A stretch of 25,630 nt of DNA from G020348385 sp964580235 (lineage in GTDB: Bacteria; Acidobacteriota; Aminicenantia; Aminicenantales; Aminicenantaceae). The notes under the pieces were generated by a model, which did not search any database, had not been told where the DNA came from, and saw only the letters and a program-made list of their open reading frames with translations. This document shows, piece after piece, positions 8,126-15,187 of the stretch (position 1 is its first letter; every line of letters begins with the position of its first letter). The position numbers and the translations under genes are program-made. The stretch spans positions 1 to 25,630 of the forward strand of contig CAZOJY010000042.1 in assembly GCA_964580235.1 (NCBI GenBank), given 5' to 3'.

Positions 8126-9625
8126 ATGAAACGCTCTCTGGACCGCCGGGATTTTCTGAAGACCATCGGCCTCGGAACCGCAGCCTTTGCCTTTCCTTAT
8201 GTGAACCTCGGCTGCCAGAAAAAACCCCCTCCTCCGAATATCATCTATATTCTGGCCGATGACCTGGGCTATGGGGAACTCGGATGCTACGGTCAAAAAA
8301 AAATAAAAACGCCCAATATAGACCACCTGGCATCCCAGGGCATAAAATTCACACAACATTATTCCGGCAGCCCGGTTTGTGCCCCATCGCGCTGTGTTCT
8401 CCTGACAGGAAAACACACCGGGCATGCCTATATCCGCAACAACGATGAGATGCCGGAGCGCGGAGATGTGTGGCACGACCCGGCGCTGGAAGGAAACCGC
8501 CCGCTTCTGCCCGGAACCACCACGGTCGGCACCCTTCTTCAGAAAGCCGGCTATGCCACAGGCGCCATAGGCAAGTGGGGACTGGGAGGTCCGGCAAATT
8601 CAGGAGAACCCAATCAGCAGGGATTTGATTTCTGGTACGGGTATCTCTGCCAGCGCATGGCCCACAACTATTACCCCACACATCTTTGGAAAAACAGAGA
8701 AAAAGACATCCTTGAAGGAAACGAATACTTTTTCCCCCATCAAAAATTTCCAGAGGATAAAGATCCTCTTGCTAAGGCCTCCTACAAAGATTATCGAGGT
8801 CAAACCTATTCGATGGATGCGATGGTAAAGGAAGCTTTAAATTTTATCAAACAAAACAAAAGCAATCCGTTTTTTTTGTATCTGCCATTTCCGGTGCCTC
8901 ATGTGTCTCTGCAGGTCCCGGACGACTCCCTGAAGGAATATGAAGGGGCTTTCCCGGAAACACCCTATTTGGGCGAAAAAGGGTATCTCCCGCATCCCAC
9001 ACCCAGAGCGGCCTATGCTGCAATGATCACCCGAATGGACCGGGAGATCGGAAAAATTTTGGCTCTGCTGGACGAATTGGACCTGGGGAAAAACACCCTG
9101 GTGATGTTTTCCAGTGACAACGGCCCCACCTTTAACGGCGGTACCGACTCAGCCTTTTTCGCAAGCGCCGGTCCTCTGCGGGGGCTCAAAACCATGCTTT
9201 ATGAAGGAGGGATCCGGGTTCCGATGATCGCCCGCTGGCCCGGCAAAATCAAACCGGGCAGCAAAACAGACCATGTGTCGGCCTTTTGGGATGTTCTGCC
9301 CACCATCACAGAGATTGTGGGCTGCGGCACACCACCGGATATTGACGGGATCTCCTTTCTTCCCACGCTCCTGGGGAATCAGGACGCCCAAAAAAAACAC
9401 GAATATCTGTACTGGGAATACAGCGGGAAACAGGCGGTGCGCATGGGCGGCTGGAAAGCTTACCGCCCTGGAGTCGAAGAGAAAATAGAACTGTATGATC
9501 TCAGCAAAGACGTCGGGGAGGAAAACAATTTGGCGTCGACCCAACCAGCTGTCGTGGCCCAGATCGAAAAAATCCTGCAGAATGCCCGGACGGAATCGGA
9601 GCTGTTCCCGCTGGTGAAAAAATAA
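8126..9625 (+). CDS. Cys-type sulfatase, Tat-exported
   Basis: A 499-residue arylsulfatase-family hydrolase. The N-terminus MKRSLDRRDFLKTIG carries a twin-arginine signal and ends in a cysteine (NLGC, residue 30) that may be lipidated, so it probably acts outside the cytoplasm. The catalytic signature CAPSR occupies 85-89 within CAPSRCVLLTG; Cys85 must be oxidised to formylglycine. Other family landmarks are Asp45-Asp46 (metal), GKWGLG (149-154), His259 in PFPVPH, and Asp331-Asn332 in SSDNGP. Family knowledge: such enzymes cleave sulfate esters from glycans or small molecules; the substrate cannot be told here. An anaerobic maturase follows at 10085, and the wreck of a second sulfatase lies between them. 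The C-terminus looks complete, though the assembly gap begins one base after the stop codon. Confidence 0.95.
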   Translation: MKRSLDRRDFLKTIGLGTAAFAFPYVNLGCQKKPPPPNIIYILADDLGYGELGCYGQKKIKTPNIDHLASQGIKFTQHYSGSPVCAPSRCVLLTGKHTGHAYIRNNDEMPERGDVWHDPALEGNRPLLPGTTTVGTLLQKAGYATGAIGKWGLGGPANSGEPNQQGFDFWYGYLCQRMAHNYYPTHLWKNREKDILEGNEYFFPHQKFPEDKDPLAKASYKDYRGQTYSMDAMVKEALNFIKQNKSNPFFLYLPFPVPHVSLQVPDDSLKEYEGAFPETPYLGEKGYLPHPTPRAAYAAMITRMDREIGKILALLDELDLGKNTLVMFSSDNGPTFNGGTDSAFFASAGPLRGLKTMLYEGGIRVPMIARWPGKIKPGSKTDHVSAFWDVLPTITEIVGCGTPPDIDGISFLPTLLGNQDAQKKHEYLYWEYSGKQAVRMGGWKAYRPGVEEKIELYDLSKDVGEENNLASTQPAVVAQIEKILQNARTESELFPLVKK

Positions 9626-9781
9626 ANNNNNNNNNNNNNNNNNNNNNNNNNNNNNNNNNNNNNNNNNNNNNNNNNNNNNNNNNNNNNNNNNNNNNNNNNN
9701 NNNNNNNNNNNNNNNNNNNNNNNNNNATCCTGCAGAATGCCCGGACGGAATCGGAGCTGTTCCCGCTGGTGAAAAAATAAA
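9572..9781. other. Assembly gap (100 N) with identical 55-bp flanks
   Basis: Positions 9627-9726 are exactly 100 N. The 55 bases before the gap (9572-9626, the end of the sulfatase) are repeated without change right after it (9727-9781). A 55-base overlap equals a common de Bruijn k-mer size, so two overlapping contig ends were probably scaffolded without being merged. If so, the true sequence holds one copy and no gap. A genuine repeat of the sulfatase tail is the alternative. Confidence 0.85.
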
Positions 9782-9784
9782 TAA

Positions 9785-10049
9785 GCGGTCTATGCCGCCA
9801 TGATCGAAAGTGTGGATCAGACCGCCTCTGCGCTCAGGGAAAGGCGATTGGAAGCTCATCAAGAGATATGAAGGCAAAACTTTTGAGCTGTTCAACCTGA
9901 AAGAAGATATCGGGGAAAAACACGAACTGGCTGAAAAAATGCCAGAAAAGGTGAAAGAACTGGATGCTCTGCTGAAGAATTGGCTCAAAGAAACAGGCGC
10001 CAAGCTGCCAATCCAATCCGCCCCACCCCAACTTTTAAGGTTTAAATAA
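9785..10049 (+). pseudogene. Remnant of a second sulfatase (internal deletion and frame change)
   Basis: From 9785 one frame reads AVYAAMIESVDQT, the same motif as AYAAMITRMD at residues 296-305 of the intact sulfatase, and soon stops. About 20 bases into this stretch the next frame takes over and gives a typical sulfatase C-terminus (SGKGDWKLIKRYEG, FELFNLKEDIGEKHELAEKM) up to a TAA at 10047-10049. Roughly 130 residues of the usual middle part are missing and the two pieces are out of frame. The tail differs from the end of the intact gene (GGWKAYRPGVEEKIELYDLSKD), so this was a separate paralogue. The part before the gap duplicate could also be affected by misassembly. Confidence 0.75.
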
Positions 10050-10084
10050 GTTCGGTAGAATGGTACTTAAGAACAGGTTGAACA

Positions 10085-11338
10085 GTGGCTAGGCCGCGTC
10101 GAAAAAAGACATTATCCTCGGTTCTGATCAAACCCGCCGGACCAGACTGCAACCTGGCGTGCACTTACTGTTTTTATCTGAAAAAATCCGCCCTTTTTTC
10201 CGACTCAAAAATTCACAAGATGGGAGAGGACATCCTGAAGGAAACTATCAAACAGGTCCTTGCCCAAGGAGAAAAAGAGGTTTCCTTTGGCTGGCAGGGC
10301 GGGGAGCCGACATTGATGGGGCTTCCTTTTTTCCAGAAGGCCGTGGAACTTCAGCAGCGATATGGGAACGGACAATCGGTGGGAAACGGGCTCCAGACCA
10401 ACGGGCTGATTATCGACAGGAATTGGGCCGAATTTTTGGGCAAATACAAATTTTTAATCGGCCTGTCCCTGGACGGCCCCGAACACATCCATAACCGGTA
10501 CAGGCGGCTGCGGAACGGAAAGGGCTCCTGGTCTCGTGTGGTGGACAAAGCCAGGCTCCTGCTGGATAACGATGTGGCCACCAATGCCCTCACCGTAATC
10601 AATGATTACTCGGTAGATTACCCGGATGAGATTTACGCATTCCATAAATCCATGGGGCTGAATTACATGCAGTTCATCCCCTGCCTGGAACATGATTCCA
10701 GGGATCCTTCGAAAGCCGCCTCATTTTCCGCCCCGGCTGATAAATACGGTCGATTCCTCTGCCGGGTGTTTGACCTGTGGCTGGAGGATTTTGACGGAAT
10801 GGTCGCCACCACCTCCATCCGATTTTTTGATTCTCTGTTCCACATCTACGTGGATCTTGCTGCACCGGAATGTACACTCCTGAAGGAGTGCGGCGTGTAT
10901 GTGGTGGTCGAACACAACGGCGACGTGTATTCCTGCGACTTTTTTGTGGACCCGGAGTGGAAGCTGGGCAATATCATGACAAACAGGCTGATCGATATGC
11001 TGAACTCCTCAAAGCAGTACAGGTTCGGCCGGCTCAAAGCCAGCCTTCCTCAGGAGTGCAGGAACTGCCCCTGGCTGCGCAACTGCCGGGGAGGCTGCAC
11101 CAAGGACCGGATGCACAATCCAGCGAACACCGATCTCAATTATTTTTGCCGGTCCTACAAAATGTTCTTCGAACATGCCGATAAGCGGTTTAAAAAATTA
11201 GCAGCGGAATGGAAACGCCAGCAAATGCCTCTGGAGCCGCAGAACCATGGACGGCGTGTGCCCAAGGTCGGCCGCAACGATCCCTGCCCCTGCGGGAGCG
11301 GCCAAAAATTCAAGAAGTGCTGCGGAAAAGAAATGTAA
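10085..11338 (+). CDS. Anaerobic sulfatase-maturating enzyme (radical SAM, SPASM, SEC-C)
   Basis: A 417-residue radical SAM protein that would convert the sulfatase active-site cysteine to formylglycine without oxygen. The 4Fe-4S/SAM motif is C22-xxx-C26-xx-C29 in PAGPDCNLACTYCFY, followed by QGGEPT (71-76) and GLSLDGP (126-132). The SPASM region holds Cys263, 269, 284, 325, 328, 334, 338 and 355 for auxiliary clusters. The C-terminus adds a zinc-binding SEC-C motif (RNDPCPCGSG, KKCCGK; Cys401, 403, 412, 413). The start is GTG with only a weak upstream AGG. It sits 35 bases after the sulfatase remnant, so it is probably cotranscribed with the sulfatase at 8126. It ends one base from the convergent gene at 11340. 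Confidence 0.94.
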   Translation: MARPRRKKTLSSVLIKPAGPDCNLACTYCFYLKKSALFSDSKIHKMGEDILKETIKQVLAQGEKEVSFGWQGGEPTLMGLPFFQKAVELQQRYGNGQSVGNGLQTNGLIIDRNWAEFLGKYKFLIGLSLDGPEHIHNRYRRLRNGKGSWSRVVDKARLLLDNDVATNALTVINDYSVDYPDEIYAFHKSMGLNYMQFIPCLEHDSRDPSKAASFSAPADKYGRFLCRVFDLWLEDFDGMVATTSIRFFDSLFHIYVDLAAPECTLLKECGVYVVVEHNGDVYSCDFFVDPEWKLGNIMTNRLIDMLNSSKQYRFGRLKASLPQECRNCPWLRNCRGGCTKDRMHNPANTDLNYFCRSYKMFFEHADKRFKKLAAEWKRQQMPLEPQNHGRRVPKVGRNDPCPCGSGQKFKKCCGKEM

Positions 11339-11339
11339 T

Positions 11340-11867
11340 TTATTCCATCAGATAGGCAAAGATTTTTTCGAACTGTTCCCCTGTCAGAGGAAATTCAAAT
11401 CTGAGGATAACTTTTCTTTTTTTATCAAACAGCAGAACACTCGATCCTGTTTCTGTCAATTCCCCGAAAACCCGAGATCTGTCCACCAGGAATGGGGATG
11501 TGATTTGATTGGCCTCGATAAAACCCCTGAGCTTTTTTTCTGCAATCCGAATCTGCCGGTCCTCCTCCCCCTCTGTTCCTTTTATGGTGAGGACTCCCCA
11601 CACATGCGCCGTCCTGAATCGAAGAGGAAGTTTTTGATAGAGCCCGAGGAATGAATCGAGACAAGTCATACAGGAAAAATCCTGAAAATCAAAAACAAAA
11701 AGAAGCAGCATCCGGGCATCATCCGGGCCGGCAGGCGTTGGATCCAAAAAGGGCGGAACCCCATCTCTGGGAGACGCTTTTCCTGATACAAGATCCAATC
11801 CTCGAAAGTGGAAAAAAACCAGACAGCCAAAAAGCAAAATGAGAACCCAATCCCAAAAATTCCGCAT
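11340..11867 (-). CDS. Membrane-tethered thioredoxin-like protein with CMTC motif
   Basis: About 175 residues. An N-terminal membrane segment (WVLILLFGCLVFFHF) should anchor it with the rest outside the cytoplasm. The soluble part has a thioredoxin/redoxin-like arrangement: a strand (MLLLFVFDF) followed directly by a C-x-x-C pair in FSCMTCLDSF (Cys66 and Cys69 from the ATG), later strands, and a VLLFDKKRKVILRFE hairpin near the end. The CxxC position fits a disulfide oxidoreductase; overall similarity is weak. The ATG (11867-11865) overlaps the TGA of the propeller gene as TGATG; a GTG one codon earlier is also possible. It is the last gene of the unit that starts with the two Cys-rich microproteins, whose disulfides it might form or reduce. 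Confidence 0.6.
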   Translation of the reverse strand: MRNFWDWVLILLFGCLVFFHFRGLDLVSGKASPRDGVPPFLDPTPAGPDDARMLLLFVFDFQDFSCMTCLDSFLGLYQKLPLRFRTAHVWGVLTIKGTEGEEDRQIRIAEKKLRGFIEANQITSPFLVDRSRVFGELTETGSSVLLFDKKRKVILRFEFPLTGEQFEKIFAYLME

Positions 11868-12805
11868 CACTCCGTCACTATTCTGTATTTCTTCAGGGTG
11901 ATGCCATCATTCGCCCGGGAATACAGAAAATCATTCCTGTCGATGTAGATGCAGTGACTGGTGTCCGGCAGCGTCAGGATCGACAAAAGCTCCCCTGCCG
12001 GATTCAATACATAGATATCACGGCTCCGGTTCTTTGAAAATTTCCCGCCCAACACATAGATATTTCCTGCTTGATCCAGAGCGATATCTTTGTAGACGAT
12101 TTCGGTCGGAACCACATAGGAAGAAATCTTTTCCTTTTTCACGTGTTTGAGGCCCAACAGAGACCTGGACCACTCTTTTTTCCCCGCTTTATTAAATTTT
12201 ATGATCCGATCCATGAAATTAAAAACCAGATAAAGATTTCCCCCGCTGTCGATATCAAAATTTACCATATCCATCAGCAGGGAGGAGGGTTTTTCAGAAA
12301 AATTCAGCTTTTTAACGACATTCCCCCGAAAATCATAAAAATTCAATGTGCTTTTGTAATTGGCGGATAGAACCACGATGGCCACAACGTCATTCCCGAG
12401 GACTTTCATGTCTCCAACAGGCCCTTCCAGGGGGATATGGAATTTGTAATGAAGTTTTTTATCGAACACTTTGACAACAGGCTGGTATTGCTCGGTCACA
12501 AAAAGAAATTGCTCTGAACCATCCAGGAGCCGGGGAGCGGTAAATTCCCCCGGCCCCTGTCCTCTTCGTCCTGTTTTTGCCAACAGATTCCCGGCCGCAT
12601 CAAATTTTTTAAGAGAATAATCCATCGCATCGGTAACATAGATGCTGCCTTCAGGATCAGCCACGACTCCCACCCACTGAAAAATGGATTCGTCATCGAA
12701 ACTCCCGATGGAAAGAACTTCTTCCAGTGCCATTTTTAGGGGATATCTCTCTTCAGCAGATAAAAAAGGAACAAACACCGCAAGGAGGATAATGAGATGA
12801 CGCAC
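11867..12805 (-). CDS. Exported NHL-type six-bladed beta-propeller protein
   Basis: 312 residues with a signal peptide (MRHLIILLAVFVPFLSAEE). Repeated blades carry the NHL pattern of a D-x-x-G-x-I/L-Y-V strand followed by a K-F-D/N-x-x-G turn: ADPEGSIYVTDA with LKKFDAAGN, DSGGNLYLVFN with IIKFNKAGK, and DQAGNIYVLGG with YVLNPAGE. It is probably a periplasmic or surface binding scaffold; no catalytic residues can be named. The GTG start lies one base after the stop of the preceding microprotein gene, and the ribosome site GAGGGA overlaps that stop, so translation is likely coupled. In Bacteroidetes, six-bladed propellers of this kind stand beside small exported NVEALA peptides; the arrangement here is analogous but the peptides are different. 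Confidence 0.78.
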   Translation of the reverse strand: MRHLIILLAVFVPFLSAEERYPLKMALEEVLSIGSFDDESIFQWVGVVADPEGSIYVTDAMDYSLKKFDAAGNLLAKTGRRGQGPGEFTAPRLLDGSEQFLFVTEQYQPVVKVFDKKLHYKFHIPLEGPVGDMKVLGNDVVAIVVLSANYKSTLNFYDFRGNVVKKLNFSEKPSSLLMDMVNFDIDSGGNLYLVFNFMDRIIKFNKAGKKEWSRSLLGLKHVKKEKISSYVVPTEIVYKDIALDQAGNIYVLGGKFSKNRSRDIYVLNPAGELLSILTLPDTSHCIYIDRNDFLYSRANDGITLKKYRIVTE

Positions 12806-12806
12806 G

Positions 12807-13019
12807 CTATCCCTCTATATATTTTTTGCAGAAAACGTAACCTGTGATACAGTAAACGCCTCCAAAGAGTACGGCCTGCCAGAGGGGATCATTGGCGCAT
12901 CTCATAAAAGCTCTCTCACACTCCCCGGAATAGAGATCGATCATTCCGACGCAGAAGAATAAGACAATAATGAGCACCCCGATTGTCATTCCCTTCATTC
13001 GCTTGCTTTTTTGTTTCAT
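12807..13019 (-). CDS. Secreted twin-Cx6C microprotein B
   Basis: 70 residues. A basic start (MKQKSKRMKG) and a hydrophobic stretch (TIGVLIIVLFFCVGMI) form a signal peptide or anchor. The rest holds four regularly spaced cysteines, Cys34, 41, 57 and 64, that is Cx6C, 15 residues, Cx6C. It shares the pattern C-x2-A-x3-CA ... C-x2-GY-x2-C-x-KY with the microprotein encoded at 13038-13283. AGGAGG precedes the ATG at good distance, so the gene is real despite its size. The product could be two short helices stapled by two disulfides. No known family was recognised; a bacteriocin-like peptide is an alternative reading of the small, glycine-bearing, hydrophobic core. Confidence 0.7.
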   Translation of the reverse strand: MKQKSKRMKGMTIGVLIIVLFFCVGMIDLYSGECERAFMRCANDPLWQAVLFGGVYCITGYVFCKKYIEG

Positions 13020-13037
13020 TTGACATACCTCCTGTCT

Positions 13038-13283
13038 TCAATTTTGGGGGTTATAATATTTTAAACACCACGAATAACCCATGAAACACCCCGCGTAATA
13101 CAGCAAAAATGACTGGGGCCCGCTGAACAGGCCTGCAATCACCGCATCAATCGCGCACTTGGATAACGCTTTTTTGCACACATCCTCGGATGCAAAGGTC
13201 GAAGAAACAAAAAAGAGACAAACACATACCGTTAAACCCAGAATAAGAATCCGTTTGAAATGTTGATTTTTTAAGATATTCAT
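13038..13283 (-). CDS. Secreted twin-Cx6C microprotein A
   Basis: 81 residues. The signal peptide (ILILGLTVCVCLFFVSSTFA) probably ends before SEDVC. The mature part has Cys36, 43, 66 and 73: Cx6C, 22 residues, Cx6C. Residues KKALSKCA and CFMGYSWCLKYY align with ERAFMRCA and CITGYVFCKKYI of the next gene, so the two are paralogues that have diverged in length between the cysteine pairs. A very strong ribosome site (AAGGAGG, 6 bases before the ATG) suggests high expression. It is the first gene of the four-gene unit running to 11340, with 18 bases to the second. No family was recognised. Confidence 0.72.
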   Translation of the reverse strand: MNILKNQHFKRILILGLTVCVCLFFVSSTFASEDVCKKALSKCAIDAVIAGLFSGPQSFLLYYAGCFMGYSWCLKYYNPQN

Positions 13284-13315
13284 TTTTGACCTCCTTCACA
13301 GAAGATAAAGCAAAA

Positions 13316-13343
13316 ATCATACCAATCGGGCAGCGGGCCGTAA
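13316..13343 (-). promoter_or_regulatory. Probable sigma-70 promoter of the microprotein unit
   Basis: On the minus strand TTACGG (13343-13338), a 16-base spacer and TATGAT (13321-13316) stand about 33 bases before the first ATG, between the upstream terminator and the strong ribosome site. The -35 box is weak. Confidence 0.4.
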
Positions 13344-13367
13344 GAATGTTTTTTCCCTGGGAATAAC

Positions 13368-13397
13368 AAAAAAAAAGCCCGTCTGACAGACGGGCTT
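13368..13397 (-). terminator. Intrinsic terminator downstream of hutU
   Basis: AAGCCCGTC (13375-13383) pairs perfectly with GACGGGCTT (13389-13397) around the loop TGACA. On the minus strand the stem is followed by an uninterrupted T-run. It ends the gltX-hutU transcript about 100 bases after the hutU stop and insulates the microprotein unit. The bases between (13398-13498) show nothing else I can name. Confidence 0.9.
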
Positions 13398-13498
13398 GCC
13401 GTTGGTTTTTTACGTTGGTTTACAAGCTAGTTAACGGATGGTGACATATTATGATGCCGCAGAGAGGTCCCTTATAGGACACCCTCAGACCATGTCCT

Positions 13499-15151
13499 CT
13501 AGATCATCGGGATTTTGATGCCTTTTTCTCCGGCACATCTGATGGCTTCTGGATAGCCTGCATCTGCGTGGCGGGCAACGCCCAAACCCGGATCCACAGT
13601 CAGGACCCGCTCCAGCCGTTTGGCTGTTCCCTCTTCCCCGTCGGCAACGATCACCATCCCCGCATGAATGGACAGGCCGATTCCCACACCTCCGCCGTGA
13701 TGGACAGAAACCCAGGAAGCCCCACACACCGCATTCAGCAAAGAGTTGAGGATCGGCCAATCGGCAATGGCATCCGAGCCGTCCTTCATTCCTTCTGTCT
13801 CTCTGTTTGGGGAAGCGACCGACCCCGTGTCCAGATGGTCACGGCCGATCACGATCGGCGCGCTGATCTTTCCGCTCTTCACAAGGTCATTGATCAGCGC
13901 TCCAAAACGCGCTCTCTCCCCGTATCCCAGCCAGCAGATCCGCGACGGAAGTCCCTGAAATTTCACCTGTTTCTGGGCTTTCCTGATCCACCGTTCCAGC
14001 GCCTGATTCTCAGGGAATTCCGCAAGCACCGCCTCATCTGTCACATAAATATCCTGGGGATCACCCGAAAGAGCGGCCCACCGGAAGGGGCCCTTCCCTT
14101 CACAGAAAAGCGGACGGATGTATTCGGGAACAAATCCCGGGATGTCAAAGGCCCGCTCTAATCCGGCCTTTTGAGCCTGCCCGCGAATATTGTTTCCATA
14201 ATCAAAGGACCTGGCTCCCCTCTCCTGGAGTTCGAGCATGGCTTCCACATGAACCATCATGGATGCATACGAACGTTTGATGTAATCTTCCGGATTTTCC
14301 TGACGAAGCTGCAGTGCCTCTTCATAGGGAATACCATGAGGAACATAGCCATTCAGCTCGTCATGGGCCGACGTCTGATCGGTCAGCACATCCGGCGTGA
14401 TCCCTCTGTTTACAAATTCAGGGAGAACATCTGCCGCATTTCCAAGGAGAGCCACTGAGAGGGCCGTCCCCTTTTCTTTGGCTTCCATGGCAAGGGTCAG
14501 GGCCTCGTCCAGGCTTTCGACCATGATATCCACATACCGGGTGTCCAGCCTCCTCTGGATCCTCTCTCTGTCCACTTCCACGACGATGGCCACACCCTCG
14601 TTCATGGTCACGGCCAAAGGCTGGGCCCCTCCCATGCCTCCCAAACCGGCGGTCAGCACAAGTCTGCCTTTCAGCATGCCGCCGAAATGTTTACCGGCCA
14701 CAGCAGCAAGGGTTTCATAGGTTCCCTGGAGAATCCCCTGCGTGCCGATATAAATCCAGCTTCCCGCTGTCATCTGCCCGTACATGGTGAGGCCTTTTGC
14801 CTCGAGGCGCCGGAATTCATCCCATGTGGCCCACTTGGGCACGATCTGGGCATTGGCAATAACAACACGAGGGGCCTCTGGATGGGTTTTGAAAACGGCC
14901 ACGGGCTTTCCCGACTGGACGGCGAGCGTTTCATCATTTTCCAGGTTCTTGAGGCTTTCGACAATCGCGGCATAACAGCGCCAGTTCCGGGCTGCCTTTC
15001 CGGTTCCCCCGTACACGATCAGCTCCTGAGGTTTTTCTGCCACATCGGGATCCAGGTTGTTCATCAACATCCTGAGCGCACCCTCCTGAGCCCAACCCTT
15101 CGTGTTCAACTGCGTGCCTCGTGGGGCCCTCACTTCCTTGTATTCACTCAT
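13499..15151 (-). CDS. hutU: Urocanate hydratase
   Basis: 550 residues, the normal length. It converts urocanate to 4-imidazolone-5-propanoate, the second step of histidine breakdown to glutamate, with tightly bound NAD+ as electrophile. Landmarks are YGGTGKAARNW (47-57), the NAD-binding GLGGMGGAQP (169-178), the signature FQGLPSRICWLGYGER (398-412) with the conserved Cys406, and HHGGGVGIGLSIHAG (484-498). AGGAGG lies well placed before the ATG. It follows gltX by 36 bases on the same strand. The other histidine-utilisation genes (hutH, hutI) are not in the window, so hutU here is solitary. Confidence 0.97.
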   Translation of the reverse strand: MSEYKEVRAPRGTQLNTKGWAQEGALRMLMNNLDPDVAEKPQELIVYGGTGKAARNWRCYAAIVESLKNLENDETLAVQSGKPVAVFKTHPEAPRVVIANAQIVPKWATWDEFRRLEAKGLTMYGQMTAGSWIYIGTQGILQGTYETLAAVAGKHFGGMLKGRLVLTAGLGGMGGAQPLAVTMNEGVAIVVEVDRERIQRRLDTRYVDIMVESLDEALTLAMEAKEKGTALSVALLGNAADVLPEFVNRGITPDVLTDQTSAHDELNGYVPHGIPYEEALQLRQENPEDYIKRSYASMMVHVEAMLELQERGARSFDYGNNIRGQAQKAGLERAFDIPGFVPEYIRPLFCEGKGPFRWAALSGDPQDIYVTDEAVLAEFPENQALERWIRKAQKQVKFQGLPSRICWLGYGERARFGALINDLVKSGKISAPIVIGRDHLDTGSVASPNRETEGMKDGSDAIADWPILNSLLNAVCGASWVSVHHGGGVGIGLSIHAGMVIVADGEEGTAKRLERVLTVDPGLGVARHADAGYPEAIRCAGEKGIKIPMI

Positions 15152-15187
15152 GGTTGCCCTCCTTTTTATTCGATCATTTCCAAAACG

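Noticed and set aside
9149..10003. Minus-strand frame running through the N gap
   Set aside because: It reads through 100 unknown bases and is antisense to the sulfatase and its remnant.
10085..13283. Idea that the radical SAM/SPASM enzyme modifies the Cys-rich microproteins (a RiPP system)
   Set aside because: The enzyme matches sulfatase maturases closely, stands behind a Cys-type sulfatase and is transcribed convergently to the microprotein unit. The microproteins have ordinary signal peptides, not RiPP leaders.
13398..13498. Possible small RNA or riboswitch between the hutU stop and its terminator
   Set aside because: Only short imperfect pairings (AGGACA/TGTCCT) were seen; no recognisable riboswitch or tRNA pattern.
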